Assembly: GCA_014323545.1 (NCBI GenBank)
Contig: CP058647.1
Span: 2,024,001 to 2,088,000 of the forward strand
Source: Hyphobacterium sp. CCMP332
GTDB taxonomy: Bacteria > Bacteroidota > Bacteroidia > Cytophagales > CCMP332
Reading direction: 5' to 3'
DNA length: 64,000 nucleotides
In this document: positions 43,470-52,263 of the stretch, one piece after another
Layout: each line of letters begins with the position of its first letter
Numbering within the stretch: the stretch's first letter is position 1
The notes under the pieces: generated by a model
What the model saw: the letters and a program-made list of their open reading frames with translations, nothing else
Database searches by the model: none
What the model was told of the DNA's origin: nothing
Translations under genes and position numbers: made by a program

Positions 43470-45241
43470 ATGCCTTCAAAAATGTTGAGTCCTTTTGTTT
43501 TTCCAAACAATTCAATTAATTCCTCTTGACTTGCTTCCTTAATTTTTTTAACACTTTTAAACTCTTTAAGCAGTAAATCTTTGGTTTTTGGACCGATTCC
43601 TTCGATGTCATCCAACATACTTTTAGAAACCCTTTTGCTTCTTTGATTGCGATGATGAGTTATGGCAAATCGATGCGCCTCATTTCTCAAATGTTGAATC
43701 AATTTTAATCCTTCGGATTTCTTTGATACCATCAATGGAAAGGGATCACCTGGTTTATAAAGTTCTTCTAGTTTTTTGGCGATACCGATGATGGGAATTT
43801 GTATTTGAAGATTTAAGAGTTCTTCATAGGCAGCATTTAATTGTCCTTTACCGCCATCGATAACAATGAGGTCAGGCAAAGAGGCCTTTTCTTTAAGAAG
43901 TCTAGAATAGCGTCTATGTACAATTTCTTTCATTGAATCAAAATCATTGGGCCCCTCTACAGTTTTAATATTAAAATGCCGATATTCTTTTTTAGCTGGT
44001 TTGGCATTTTTAAAACAAACCATTGAAGCCACGGGATTAGAACCTTGAAAATTTGAATTATCAAAACACTCTATATGAAAAGGTGTATTATTTAGATTCA
44101 ATTCTTCTTTAAGTGTTTCTAATTTTCTAAGATTAGGATCAGGTATATCCACTTGTTCAATGGAAGATTTATATTCAATTGCATTTTTAATAGAGAGATC
44201 TAAAATTCTTTTCTTATCACCAGCTTTAGGTTGATTGACGATAATCCCGTTAATATCCTTCTCTATTAGAACATTGGAAATAATTGATGTGACCGGCATA
44301 TCTTCACTGCTCTGTTGTGATAGAATTTCATTTAGAAAAACCCGTAATAATTCCTGATCACTTAATTCAAGTGGATTTTTAAGTTCTACATTTCTGGTTT
44401 TAATTATTGCCCCCTCATGCAAATGTATGTAATTACCAAAGGTCTTTTTTATCCCATGAACAATAGTCAATGCATGGATTTCAATGTCGGAAATATTACT
44501 TACCATTGATTTGGAGTGATATTGCTCCAGATTGTTAAGTCTTTCCTGAAAACTTTGAGCCTTTTCAAATTCGAGGCTTTTAGCAAAATGCTGAATCTTT
44601 TGTTTAAAATGATCTTTTACCATTCTAATTTTGCCCTTAAGTACATTTCTTGCCATCTCGATATCCGCATTGTAATCTTCTTCCGAGTAAAGATCTTCGC
44701 ATGGGCCAAAACAATTTCCTATATGATATTCCAGACAAACTTTAAATTTTCCCTTAGCAATATTGGTTTCGGTTAGATTCAATTTGCATGTGCGGAATTT
44801 AAAGAGCTTTTGTAGAAGATCAACCACCTGTTTTTGAACTCTTACCGAAGGGTATGGGCCAAAATATTCGCCATAATTTAGATTTTTTCTTCGGGTGTGA
44901 TGAATTCTGGGAAAACGTTCTTTGGTAATTACTATGTAGGGATAAGTTTTACCGTCTTTTAAAAGCACATTGTACTTTGGCTGGTGTTCCTTAATTAAAT
45001 TGTTTTCAAGCAGAAAAGCATCTGACTCCCGGTTTACAACAGAAAACTCAACCTTTTCAATTTGCTTAACGAGTCGTTTGGTTTTCCTGTCTTTTCCTTT
45101 GAGGGATGTAAAATAGCTACTGACTCTTTTTTTAATATTCTTGGCCTTGCCTACATAGATTATATCTCCATGCTCACCAAAGAATTTATATATCCCTGGT
45201 TCATTAGGTAAGGATTTTAAAATTATATTTTCTACAGCCAA
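43451..45241 (-). CDS. uvrC: Excinuclease ABC subunit C
   Basis: The dual-incision nuclease of nucleotide excision repair, 596 residues. The GIY-YIG domain (about 12-90; PGIYKFFGEHGDIIYVGKAKN with catalytic Tyr and Arg context) cuts 3' of the lesion. A UVR motif is near 205-240 (LEFEKAQSFQERLNNLE). The RNase H-like endonuclease domain has IECFDNSNFQG and LIVIDGGKGQLNAA. Two helix-hairpin-helix motifs end the protein (DDIEGIGPKTKDLLLKEF). It follows the class A PBP gene by two bases. Confidence 0.97.
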   Translation of the reverse strand: MAVENIILKSLPNEPGIYKFFGEHGDIIYVGKAKNIKKRVSSYFTSLKGKDRKTKRLVKQIEKVEFSVVNRESDAFLLENNLIKEHQPKYNVLLKDGKTYPYIVITKERFPRIHHTRRKNLNYGEYFGPYPSVRVQKQVVDLLQKLFKFRTCKLNLTETNIAKGKFKVCLEYHIGNCFGPCEDLYSEEDYNADIEMARNVLKGKIRMVKDHFKQKIQHFAKSLEFEKAQSFQERLNNLEQYHSKSMVSNISDIEIHALTIVHGIKKTFGNYIHLHEGAIIKTRNVELKNPLELSDQELLRVFLNEILSQQSSEDMPVTSIISNVLIEKDINGIIVNQPKAGDKKRILDLSIKNAIEYKSSIEQVDIPDPNLRKLETLKEELNLNNTPFHIECFDNSNFQGSNPVASMVCFKNAKPAKKEYRHFNIKTVEGPNDFDSMKEIVHRRYSRLLKEKASLPDLIVIDGGKGQLNAAYEELLNLQIQIPIIGIAKKLEELYKPGDPFPLMVSKKSEGLKLIQHLRNEAHRFAITHHRNQRSKRVSKSMLDDIEGIGPKTKDLLLKEFKSVKKIKEASQEELIELFGKTKGLNIFEGIKKAGD

Positions 45242-45243
45242 AA

Positions 45244-47538
45244 TCAGTTAAAAATATCCCTGTCCGGATTTTCATTCAAATCGGGAACATCTACATCAAC
45301 GGAATCATTTGCGAAAGGATTGTTGAATTTGCTACAGTCGAGTTCTATATCAATTTTTACTTTTTGCTCAAATTCACCTTTCTCATAATTGAGCGTTGAA
45401 TCAGCGTAAATATTTTTCATAAAAAGCCCCCAAATAGGCATGGCCATTCTGCTTCCTGATCCCAGTGCAATGGATCTGAAATGAATCGATCGCTCTTCGG
45501 CTCCGACCCAGGCCCCGGCTACAAGATCCTTTGTGATTCCCATAAACCATCCATCGGAATAATTACTAGTAGTTCCTGTTTTAGCGGCAATCATATTGTC
45601 TCTTCTCAAATCCCAGCGATACAAACCCAGAGCCGTTCCGTTTCTTTCCTCAGTAGCACCGCGGAGCATATATAACATTATTTCGGCGGTTTGAGCATTT
45701 AAAGCTTCTTTGGTTTTGGGTAAAAATTCCTTAAGCACATTGCCGTATTTGTCTTCAATCCTTTGAATATAAAATGGTTCGGTCCAAAGTCCTTTATTCG
45801 CGAATGTACCATAGGTGCCTACCAATTCATAAAGTGAAAGATCACTGGTTCCCAAACATAGGCTCGGCACAGGAGCAAGTTCGCTTTGTATTCCCAATTT
45901 TTTAGCATAATCCACAACTACTTCTATTCCTACTCTCTTCATAAGATTGGCTGTGACAGAGTTTACTGATCTCCCAAGGGCTTGCCTTAACGTTAATTTC
46001 TCATAAGACCACCTTCCTTCCGCATTTTGGGGTGTATATGATTCTCCGGTAGGTAGAATAAAAGTGACTGGGGCATCTTCAAGCTCAAAACAGGGCGTAT
46101 AACCATTATCTATTGCAGCGGTATAAACAATTGGCTTAAACGTTGATCCCGGTTGTCTCTTTCCCTGGCGCACATGATCATACTTAAAATAGCGATGATC
46201 AATACCTCCAACCCAGGCTTTAATATGGCCATTTTTAAAATCCATTGCCATAAATCCTGCATGCAGGATATGCCTGTAATATTTCAAGGAATCAATTGTA
46301 CTAAAGGTGGTATCAATATCACCATTCCAGGAAAATACTCGCATTTTTTTTGGTAGATTAATATAGTATTCAACCGAATCAGGATGCTTGGCATATTTCT
46401 CTTTGAGTTTCTTGTAATACTTCAGTCTTTTTACGGAGTTCTGTATATATCCTCTTAACTCTCTATAATTTTCATCTACCCATGGATTTCTTCCCTTCCA
46501 ATGCTCATTAAATTTATTTTGAAGCTCAGGCATGTGTTCTTCAATGGCTTTTTCAGCATGTTGCTGTAGCCTTGAATCAATGGTTGTATAAACTTTCAGT
46601 CCATCGGCAAAAAGGTCATAGCCATTGGATTTGCACCATCTCATTAAATCCAGTTTGACAACTGACCGAAAATAAGTAGCTAGTCCTTTACTTTGATTGT
46701 CTACATCATAATACTCCAAGTTGATTGCCAAATTGGAAAGTGAATCATATTCCTTGTCATTGATATAGCCGTATTTGTGCATTTGACCCAATACACGATT
46801 CCTTCTGTTTATTGAATTATCATAATTATAAACGGGATTATACGAGTAGGTAGCACCTAAAATACCAATTAGTACTGCAGCTTCTTCGATGTTTACTTGT
46901 TCCGGACTTTTTCCAAAAAAGGTTTCTGATGCGACTTTAATCCCAAAAGCATTACTACCAAAATCGACTGTATTTAAATACATGGTCATTATCTCCTGTT
47001 TGGTATAAGCCTTTTCAAGTTTGATAGCCATCAACATCTCTTTGGCTTTGGCTATAATAATGTTGATTTTCAAAAAGTTTACATCTTTCAAAATACCATT
47101 ATTATGATCTCCGCGAATCTTAAATAGATTTTTTGCCAGCTGTTGTGTCAAAGTACTTCCTCCACCCTGGCTTCCAAGAAAAATTACAGCCCGTAAAATG
47201 GCCTCAAAATCAATCCCGGAATGTTTGTAAAACCTTGCATCTTCCTGCGCCAAAAGTGCATTGATCAAATGCGGGGATAGATCTTCATATTTTGTATTTG
47301 ATCTATTTTGCCTGTAGTATTTGCCAATTATTTTTAGTTCACCCTTGCTGTTTCTATCTGAGAAATAGATTTCCGAAGCTACTTCACTCTCCGGGTTTTC
47401 AAGAATTTTGAGTCCGGGAAGAGTACCGTATAAATTCATGAAGTTTATTGAAACCGAATAGAAAAACAACACTATTCCCAGGACGAGTGAAACAAACACT
47501 ATCCAAATAGCGGCTATTACTTTACTTGATTTTCGCAT
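45244..47538 (-). CDS. Class A penicillin-binding protein (PBP1A type)
   Basis: A bifunctional cell-wall synthase of 764 residues. An N-terminal membrane helix (about 8-30) is followed by the GT51 glycosyltransferase domain with LLAQEDARFYKHSGID, GGSTLTQQLAKNLF and KEMLMAIKLEK. The transpeptidase domain has STFK (RQPGSTFKPIVY), SVN (LGRSVNSVTAN) and KTGT (AAKTGTTSNYSDGWF), so both activities look intact. The C-terminal tail is acidic. It lies between porW/sprE and uvrC with very short gaps. Confidence 0.95.
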   Translation of the reverse strand: MRKSSKVIAAIWIVFVSLVLGIVLFFYSVSINFMNLYGTLPGLKILENPESEVASEIYFSDRNSKGELKIIGKYYRQNRSNTKYEDLSPHLINALLAQEDARFYKHSGIDFEAILRAVIFLGSQGGGSTLTQQLAKNLFKIRGDHNNGILKDVNFLKINIIIAKAKEMLMAIKLEKAYTKQEIMTMYLNTVDFGSNAFGIKVASETFFGKSPEQVNIEEAAVLIGILGATYSYNPVYNYDNSINRRNRVLGQMHKYGYINDKEYDSLSNLAINLEYYDVDNQSKGLATYFRSVVKLDLMRWCKSNGYDLFADGLKVYTTIDSRLQQHAEKAIEEHMPELQNKFNEHWKGRNPWVDENYRELRGYIQNSVKRLKYYKKLKEKYAKHPDSVEYYINLPKKMRVFSWNGDIDTTFSTIDSLKYYRHILHAGFMAMDFKNGHIKAWVGGIDHRYFKYDHVRQGKRQPGSTFKPIVYTAAIDNGYTPCFELEDAPVTFILPTGESYTPQNAEGRWSYEKLTLRQALGRSVNSVTANLMKRVGIEVVVDYAKKLGIQSELAPVPSLCLGTSDLSLYELVGTYGTFANKGLWTEPFYIQRIEDKYGNVLKEFLPKTKEALNAQTAEIMLYMLRGATEERNGTALGLYRWDLRRDNMIAAKTGTTSNYSDGWFMGITKDLVAGAWVGAEERSIHFRSIALGSGSRMAMPIWGLFMKNIYADSTLNYEKGEFEQKVKIDIELDCSKFNNPFANDSVDVDVPDLNENPDRDIFN

Positions 47539-47544
47539 TAAGAA

Positions 47545-50208
47545 TTAAAGATAGTTATCCTGGAAAAAAGTTTTATACTCTGAAATATTCTTTGAATTAT
47601 AAAATAGCGGAAAATTCTTCGATCCTATTACAAAATATTCAGGATTAACATTTTGGTAGCTCTTTAAAAATTTGCCCCTGCTTTGAAAAGCCTGATAATA
47701 ACGCATGGCATCTTCTTTTGATTCAAATTCCTTTACTGAAAAAAGAATACGCTCTGTATTCAAAAGCAATTGACTTACCTTAAGCTTTTCAATAGAAAAG
47801 TTGGCTTTGTTAAAATCGGAAAATTCAATCATCACATCATTCGTTTTAACACCTTTATTTTCAATTGAAAAAAGGAAAAAATGGCGGTCTTTGGCATTGA
47901 ATTCATAAGGGGTTTTTTCACTTGATTCTCCGGTTGCTTCTGAGACGTTTTCTTCAGGGCTTGTTGCAGCGCGTATATAATCATTCGCTTCATTAAGTAG
48001 TTTTTTTGCAAATGGCAATACTTCACTGGTGTTATATTCTTCAATAAAACTTTCCAGGTCACCTTTGTAGGCTAATATGTCCTTTTGCTTTCCTTTAATT
48101 ATAATTCTAAGCAAAATAGCTTTATCAATAAAGGTGGTAGAACTGTAATTTTCTATAATGTTATTAACACCTTGCAAGGCGGCATCATAATTGCCCATCT
48201 GATAATTTTCATAAGCAACTTTGTATAATGCATTAGCCTGTTGATCCTCCAATTGAGCATCTTTTAAATAATCAGGATTTAAAATGAGTTTGGCATACAA
48301 GGATTTTGGGTATTCAGTTAAGAGGATGTTCTTATAAGTTTCCGATATTTCTTTACTGCTTCTGTCATTTATCTTGTAAGACAATTCCTGTTCATCTTTA
48401 TTAATAAAATAGAGAAAGTACATGACCTCCAGATTATTTTCTGAATTGGGGAATCTTTCCAGGAGAGTCAGAAAAGTCTCAGTTGCATTTTCGTATTCCA
48501 GTAAATTGAGATTGTATATTTTGCCCAGCGTATAATAGGCCTCTTCGAGCTTTTTATTGGATGCCGCCAAGCTTTCCTCATCAAATGGAATATCCTTAAG
48601 CAATTTTAACCTTTGTACAGCCATGTTATATTCTTCTTTAGACTCAAAATCTTCCGCCTTCAGATTGAATTCCTCCTCAACCAAAGACTCGTCTTCTTCT
48701 GAGCTATCTTCCTCTTCATTAAATGCCACACCCTTATTTTGTCTTCTCCAGTTATCTTCCAAAGATCTTCTGCCCCAGATTCGGACAAATTCTGTCTGAC
48801 CGATACTTACGGCGGAAGCATTGTAAAAATAAAATCCCGATTGATCATTACTTCCTGAACTAAAGCCATCCTGAGCGTCACCATAACGGAGTTCATTATT
48901 AGCAAGGGCATTTTCCTGTCTTTCCCTTTCCAATCTTTTTCGCTCTTCTTCTTTTTCAATTATTTCATTTAAATAGCTAATGAGCTCTGTTGAGTCCATT
49001 CTTGCAAGTTTCTGCACACTATCTTCATATTGAATTATAGCCAGTTGCTTGGTAAAAGTTATTAATACCTCGTGCCTTCTTTTAATGCTTTCATAGTCTT
49101 TGTGATCTTTGCTTAGGGTTTGCAAAGTGCTGTCGTAGTAAGCTTTTGAAGTCTCGTATTCCTGTAAATCATCATAATGAATTTCTGCAAGAAGAAGATA
49201 GGAATAAGCTTTTTGATTGGGATTGGCCTCACTTGCCGCTACAGACCTATAGAGGTAAGAAAGCGCTTTATTGATATTATCTTGTTTGTACTCAAATTTT
49301 GCCAGTTCATAGTAAATTTTGTCTTTATAATCTTCATTCTTTTTATCCTTAAGCAACTTTTCGAAATATTTCTTAATCTCTTTAATGTCAGTTTCTGAAT
49401 TAAATCGTGTGACCTGCGCCAGATATAATTTAGAATAAAATGACAAGTCGTAGGAGGGATTGCTTTTTAAGGTCAATTTATAATGCTCATAAGCTTTATC
49501 ATTATTGCCTAATTCCTGATATAATTGTCCGAGAATAAAATGCTGCCTTGCTCTAAAACGCTTTGGTTTGGTAAACTGAACGGCGACTTCCATGTTTTCA
49601 GCCATTTCTTCCAATTCACCTATTTCCTGAAAGTAATCAGCCCTCGCCTGCGTTACTTCTGTTATTACTTTTTTATCGAGCGGTTGTTTTTTTAAATAAT
49701 CAGATACTGCCCTTGCATTATTTAGCTCCCCCGCTTCAATAAAGGATCTCAGTAGCCATGATAGGGCCAAATGTCTTGCATTTTCATCTTCGCTTTTGGA
49801 ATTTACATATTTGAATGTTTGAATGGCATTAGGAAAGTCTCTCTTATAAAACCTTGCCCTACCAATTAAAATATAGCAATCATCAACCCATTTGCTGTTT
49901 TTGTGATATTGTATTGGTAAAGAAGCTTTTTTGATGGCATCCTCTGCTAATCCGGTAAGTTGGGAAGACATGTCTTCATCCATTTCATCGTAGACATGGA
50001 GTATTTCGTTAAAGTTATTCTGTCTTTCCTGATTAATTTTAAACTCCGCATCGGATAGCTTTTCTCTTGCGATATAATAGGCATTATAATGGGCAGTAGT
50101 ATTGTGATAGGTTTTGGCAATAGGATTATTTCTTTCTGCTGAACAGGAGATCAACAGTGGAAACATGACCAAAACGGCATAAACAAAATTAAAAAGCCTG
50201 TATTTCAA
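47545..50208 (-). CDS. sprE: T9SS-associated TPR lipoprotein PorW/SprE
   Basis: An 887-residue lipoprotein (lipobox LLISC, Cys22) made largely of tetratricopeptide repeats. The segment after the signal, AKTYHNTTAHYNAYYIAREKL, followed by an EILHVYDE-like stretch and DDCYILIGRARFYKRDFPNAI, is typical of PorW/SprE. In Flavobacterium and Porphyromonas this protein is needed for T9SS function and links the outer membrane translocon to the GldKLMN complex. A Glu/Ser-rich acidic patch lies mid-protein (about 500-530). It heads the sprE-PBP-uvrC run and is divergent from the M23 peptidase gene. Confidence 0.88.
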   Translation of the reverse strand: MKYRLFNFVYAVLVMFPLLISCSAERNNPIAKTYHNTTAHYNAYYIAREKLSDAEFKINQERQNNFNEILHVYDEMDEDMSSQLTGLAEDAIKKASLPIQYHKNSKWVDDCYILIGRARFYKRDFPNAIQTFKYVNSKSEDENARHLALSWLLRSFIEAGELNNARAVSDYLKKQPLDKKVITEVTQARADYFQEIGELEEMAENMEVAVQFTKPKRFRARQHFILGQLYQELGNNDKAYEHYKLTLKSNPSYDLSFYSKLYLAQVTRFNSETDIKEIKKYFEKLLKDKKNEDYKDKIYYELAKFEYKQDNINKALSYLYRSVAASEANPNQKAYSYLLLAEIHYDDLQEYETSKAYYDSTLQTLSKDHKDYESIKRRHEVLITFTKQLAIIQYEDSVQKLARMDSTELISYLNEIIEKEEERKRLERERQENALANNELRYGDAQDGFSSGSNDQSGFYFYNASAVSIGQTEFVRIWGRRSLEDNWRRQNKGVAFNEEEDSSEEDESLVEEEFNLKAEDFESKEEYNMAVQRLKLLKDIPFDEESLAASNKKLEEAYYTLGKIYNLNLLEYENATETFLTLLERFPNSENNLEVMYFLYFINKDEQELSYKINDRSSKEISETYKNILLTEYPKSLYAKLILNPDYLKDAQLEDQQANALYKVAYENYQMGNYDAALQGVNNIIENYSSTTFIDKAILLRIIIKGKQKDILAYKGDLESFIEEYNTSEVLPFAKKLLNEANDYIRAATSPEENVSEATGESSEKTPYEFNAKDRHFFLFSIENKGVKTNDVMIEFSDFNKANFSIEKLKVSQLLLNTERILFSVKEFESKEDAMRYYQAFQSRGKFLKSYQNVNPEYFVIGSKNFPLFYNSKNISEYKTFFQDNYL

Positions 50209-50280
50209 ATTAATTTCTCTGAATGATTAACAAATTTCGGACTTCTTTATTATAAAAATGAGTAGATATTAATAATGTTA

Positions 50281-50288
50281 TAATTTTG
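50281..50288 (+). promoter_or_regulatory. Candidate -7 promoter element of the M23 peptidase gene
   Basis: TAATTTTG matches TAnnTTTG exactly, but no TTTG is present at the 19-base spacing. Its predicted start, near 50295, lies two bases before the TTG start codon, which would make the mRNA almost leaderless. Confidence 0.35.
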
Positions 50289-50296
50289 CGGCACAT

Positions 50297-51172
50297 TTGA
50301 CTACTTTGAAAAACCGCAAAACATTAAGTTCCTGGTTAACAACTAAATACCTTTTGGTAGTTCGGAATGAAGAAAATTTCGCTGAAAAATCTTCATTCAG
50401 TTTTACTTATGCAAAGATAATTGTTATTAGTTTTCTGACATTAGTTATCTGTAGTGCGGGTAGCGTTTTACTTTACAATAATGTATTGAAATCCTGGTTT
50501 TTCTCTGGAGAGACAGAATTTGATATCAATAAAAAGATTGTTGAATTAAGTCTTGCAGTTGATTCATTGTCGAATGAAGTAGATAAAAAAGAATTTTTTA
50601 TAAATACGATTCAGTCAGTTGTTTCGGGCGATTCTGTAATTGGCCTTTCCTATGAAAGAGATACCAATAATATTTTTTCAAATAGCGAATCTGGTTCTGA
50701 TGCATCGGGCCGGCTGATTGACTCCTTGTTAAAAGATGAGTTTGAAATAGGGAAAACATCGAATATAAATTTGGTTTTCAGAGATCAATCGAGTTTACAG
50801 GATATGTATTTTTTCCCTCCTGTCGAAGGATTGGTAACCAGGGCCTATAATACCAAAATTGATCATTTTGGGATTGATGTAGTTGCAAAAAACAATGAGC
50901 CCATAAAGTCAATTGCGGATGGAACCGTAGTTTTATCCAGCTGGACGGAAGATTCCGGATATGTTATAGCATTGCAGCACAAAAGCAATGTGTTTTCAGT
51001 TTATAAGCATAATTCAGAATTATTAAAAAAAGTTGGTAATTTTGCGCAGGCAGGCGAAATAATAGCAATAATTGGTAATTCAGGCGAGATAACGACAGGT
51101 CCTCATCTCCATTTTGAAATTTGGTACAACGGAAATCCTGTAAATCCGGAGGAATTCGTTACTTTTAATTAG
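50297..51172 (+). CDS. M23 family metallopeptidase
   Basis: A membrane-anchored peptidoglycan endopeptidase of 291 residues. One membrane helix (about 40-60), a short coiled coil (about 77-105) and a LytM/M23 domain (about 172-290). The zinc site is complete: His190 and Asp194 (DHFGID), His238 (YKHN) and His270/His272 (GPHLHFE), so it should be active. TTG is the only plausible start; there is no in-frame ATG before the membrane helix. It is followed eight bases later by bactofilin, a pairing that controls cell shape in other bacteria. Confidence 0.92.
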   Translation: MTTLKNRKTLSSWLTTKYLLVVRNEENFAEKSSFSFTYAKIIVISFLTLVICSAGSVLLYNNVLKSWFFSGETEFDINKKIVELSLAVDSLSNEVDKKEFFINTIQSVVSGDSVIGLSYERDTNNIFSNSESGSDASGRLIDSLLKDEFEIGKTSNINLVFRDQSSLQDMYFFPPVEGLVTRAYNTKIDHFGIDVVAKNNEPIKSIADGTVVLSSWTEDSGYVIALQHKSNVFSVYKHNSELLKKVGNFAQAGEIIAIIGNSGEITTGPHLHFEIWYNGNPVNPEEFVTFN

Positions 51173-51180
51173 TAGAGTTT

Positions 51181-51600
51181 ATGTTTAATAACAAAGAGAA
51201 TAAAAAGGATTTGACTGAACTAAGAGATTCAAGCAATAATATTGGGAAAGGCACAATTCTCGAAGGTGATATTCAAACTTTCGGAAATATAAGAATTGAA
51301 GGTAGGCTTACCGGAAATGTTAAGTCTAAATCTAAAATAGTTTTAAGTGATTCTTCTGCTGTCGATGGCAGTATACTTGCCCAGAATGCTGAAGTAGCAG
51401 GTGAAGTTAAAGGAAGTGTAGAGGTTTCCGAATTACTTATTTTGAGAAGTTCAGCAACCATACACGGAGATATCATGACCAACAAACTGGTTGTTGAAGC
51501 AGGTGCTACTTTTAACGGCTCGTGTAAAATGGGGGCTATTGTAAAGGAGATCACTATCGGGAATAAGGAGGAGAAAGATAGAACCGAAAAAACAGCCTAA
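51181..51600 (+). CDS. Bactofilin (polymer-forming cytoskeletal protein)
   Basis: A 139-residue bactofilin. The core (about 22-125) is a right-handed beta-helix with short hydrophobic-polar strands: GTILEGDIQTFGNIRIEGRLTGNV, DSSAVDGSILAQNAEVAGEVKG and SATIHGDIMTNKLVVEAGATF. The termini are polar and probably disordered. Bactofilins polymerise into filaments that recruit wall hydrolases, and the neighbour is an M23 peptidase. Its last codons overlap the start region of atpZ in another frame. Confidence 0.95.
   Translation: MFNNKENKKDLTELRDSSNNIGKGTILEGDIQTFGNIRIEGRLTGNVKSKSKIVLSDSSAVDGSILAQNAEVAGEVKGSVEVSELLILRSSATIHGDIMTNKLVVEAGATFNGSCKMGAIVKEITIGNKEEKDRTEKTA
51565..51571 (+). promoter_or_regulatory. 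Strong Shine-Dalgarno sequence before atpZ
   Basis: AAGGAGG, complementary to the 3' end of 16S rRNA, with a six-base gap to an ATA codon. Such a strong site is rare in Bacteroidota, which mostly do not rely on Shine-Dalgarno pairing. It also encodes Lys-Glu-Glu of bactofilin, so part of the match may be chance. Confidence 0.5.
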
Positions 51601-51778
51601 TAATTTTTTCAAGTACTCAGGCCTTGGTTTACAAATGCTTGTAACCATAGGCCTGGCTACTTTTGCAGGCATTTGGTTGGACAAAAAGCTTGAAATCAAA
51701 TTTCCGGTTTTTACGCTTATATTTTTGTTGGGATCTTTTGCGGGTTCCCTATATTTAATTTACCGCGAAATCAATTAG
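51578..51778 (+). CDS. atpZ: AtpZ/AtpI-family ATP synthase assembly protein, non-standard start
   Basis: A 66-residue membrane protein missed by a normal ORF search. Two helices flank a WLDKK loop; the sequence KYSGLGLQMLVTIGLATF and FPVFTLIFLLGSFAGSLYLIYREIN is typical of AtpZ, which is usually encoded before atpB as here. The frame is open from 51545 but has no ATG, GTG or TTG before an internal ATG at 51635 that would remove the conserved first helix. A perfect AAGGAGG at 51565-51571 stands seven bases before ATA at 51578, which I use as the start. It overlaps the end of the bactofilin gene in another frame. Confidence 0.72.
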   Translation: MEPKKQPNNFFKYSGLGLQMLVTIGLATFAGIWLDKKLEIKFPVFTLIFLLGSFAGSLYLIYREIN

Positions 51779-51781
51779 TAA

Positions 51782-52162
51782 ATGCGTTTTGCCATTTACG
51801 CCATTATTTTAATTTCAATTGAGCTTATTTTTTTTATAATAAGTTATTTCATATCCAATGAAATTTCGATTTACCAGACTTATTATTTATCGGTTGCTTC
51901 CATCTTACTTTTAATATTTTTCTCAAAATACCTTTTTCTCCATCTGACAAGAAGGATTCAAGCTAGTAAACCACATTTTTGGGTTAATGCCAATCTATTG
52001 GCTTTCGCAGTAAAATTTGTTTTGATAATTGGGCTTATGCTACTGCTGACTCTATTTGTCAAACAGGGCGCTAAAATAATGATCATTTGGACTGCGATTT
52101 TGTATTCTTTTCTACTGAGCGCCGATATTTTATACGATTTGAAAAAAACTTCAAAAGAGTAA
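51782..52162 (+). CDS. Small membrane protein of the ATP synthase operon (AtpI-like)
   Basis: A 126-residue membrane protein with four hydrophobic helices and little else. It occupies the place between atpZ and atpB where many bacteria encode AtpI, and its topology fits, but I see no conserved motif that proves homology. It starts three bases after atpZ. AtpI-like proteins assist c-ring assembly or magnesium supply; a similar role is a guess from position. Confidence 0.65.
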   Translation: MRFAIYAIILISIELIFFIISYFISNEISIYQTYYLSVASILLLIFFSKYLFLHLTRRIQASKPHFWVNANLLAFAVKFVLIIGLMLLLTLFVKQGAKIMIIWTAILYSFLLSADILYDLKKTSKE

Positions 52163-52193
52163 TATAAGTTGCCTTAAAAATATTGAATCAAAA

Positions 52194-52224
52194 TTTTTTT
52201 TTGGGGTCATAATATCTAGATTTG
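52194..52224 (+). promoter_or_regulatory. Promoter of atpB and the ATP synthase genes
   Basis: TAGATTTG matches TAnnTTTG exactly, with TTTT (one mismatch from TTTG) at the proper 19-base spacing. Transcription would start near 52231, about 33 bases before atpB. Transcripts from further upstream may also read through. Confidence 0.6.
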
Positions 52225-52263
52225 CAGTCTAATTTTTGAGGCTCCTGAAGGCGAAATTGTAGA

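Noticed and set aside
51545-51600. Programmed frameshift fusing bactofilin to AtpZ.
   Set aside because: No slippery heptamer with a following structure is evident and a strong Shine-Dalgarno site fits independent initiation better; not excluded.
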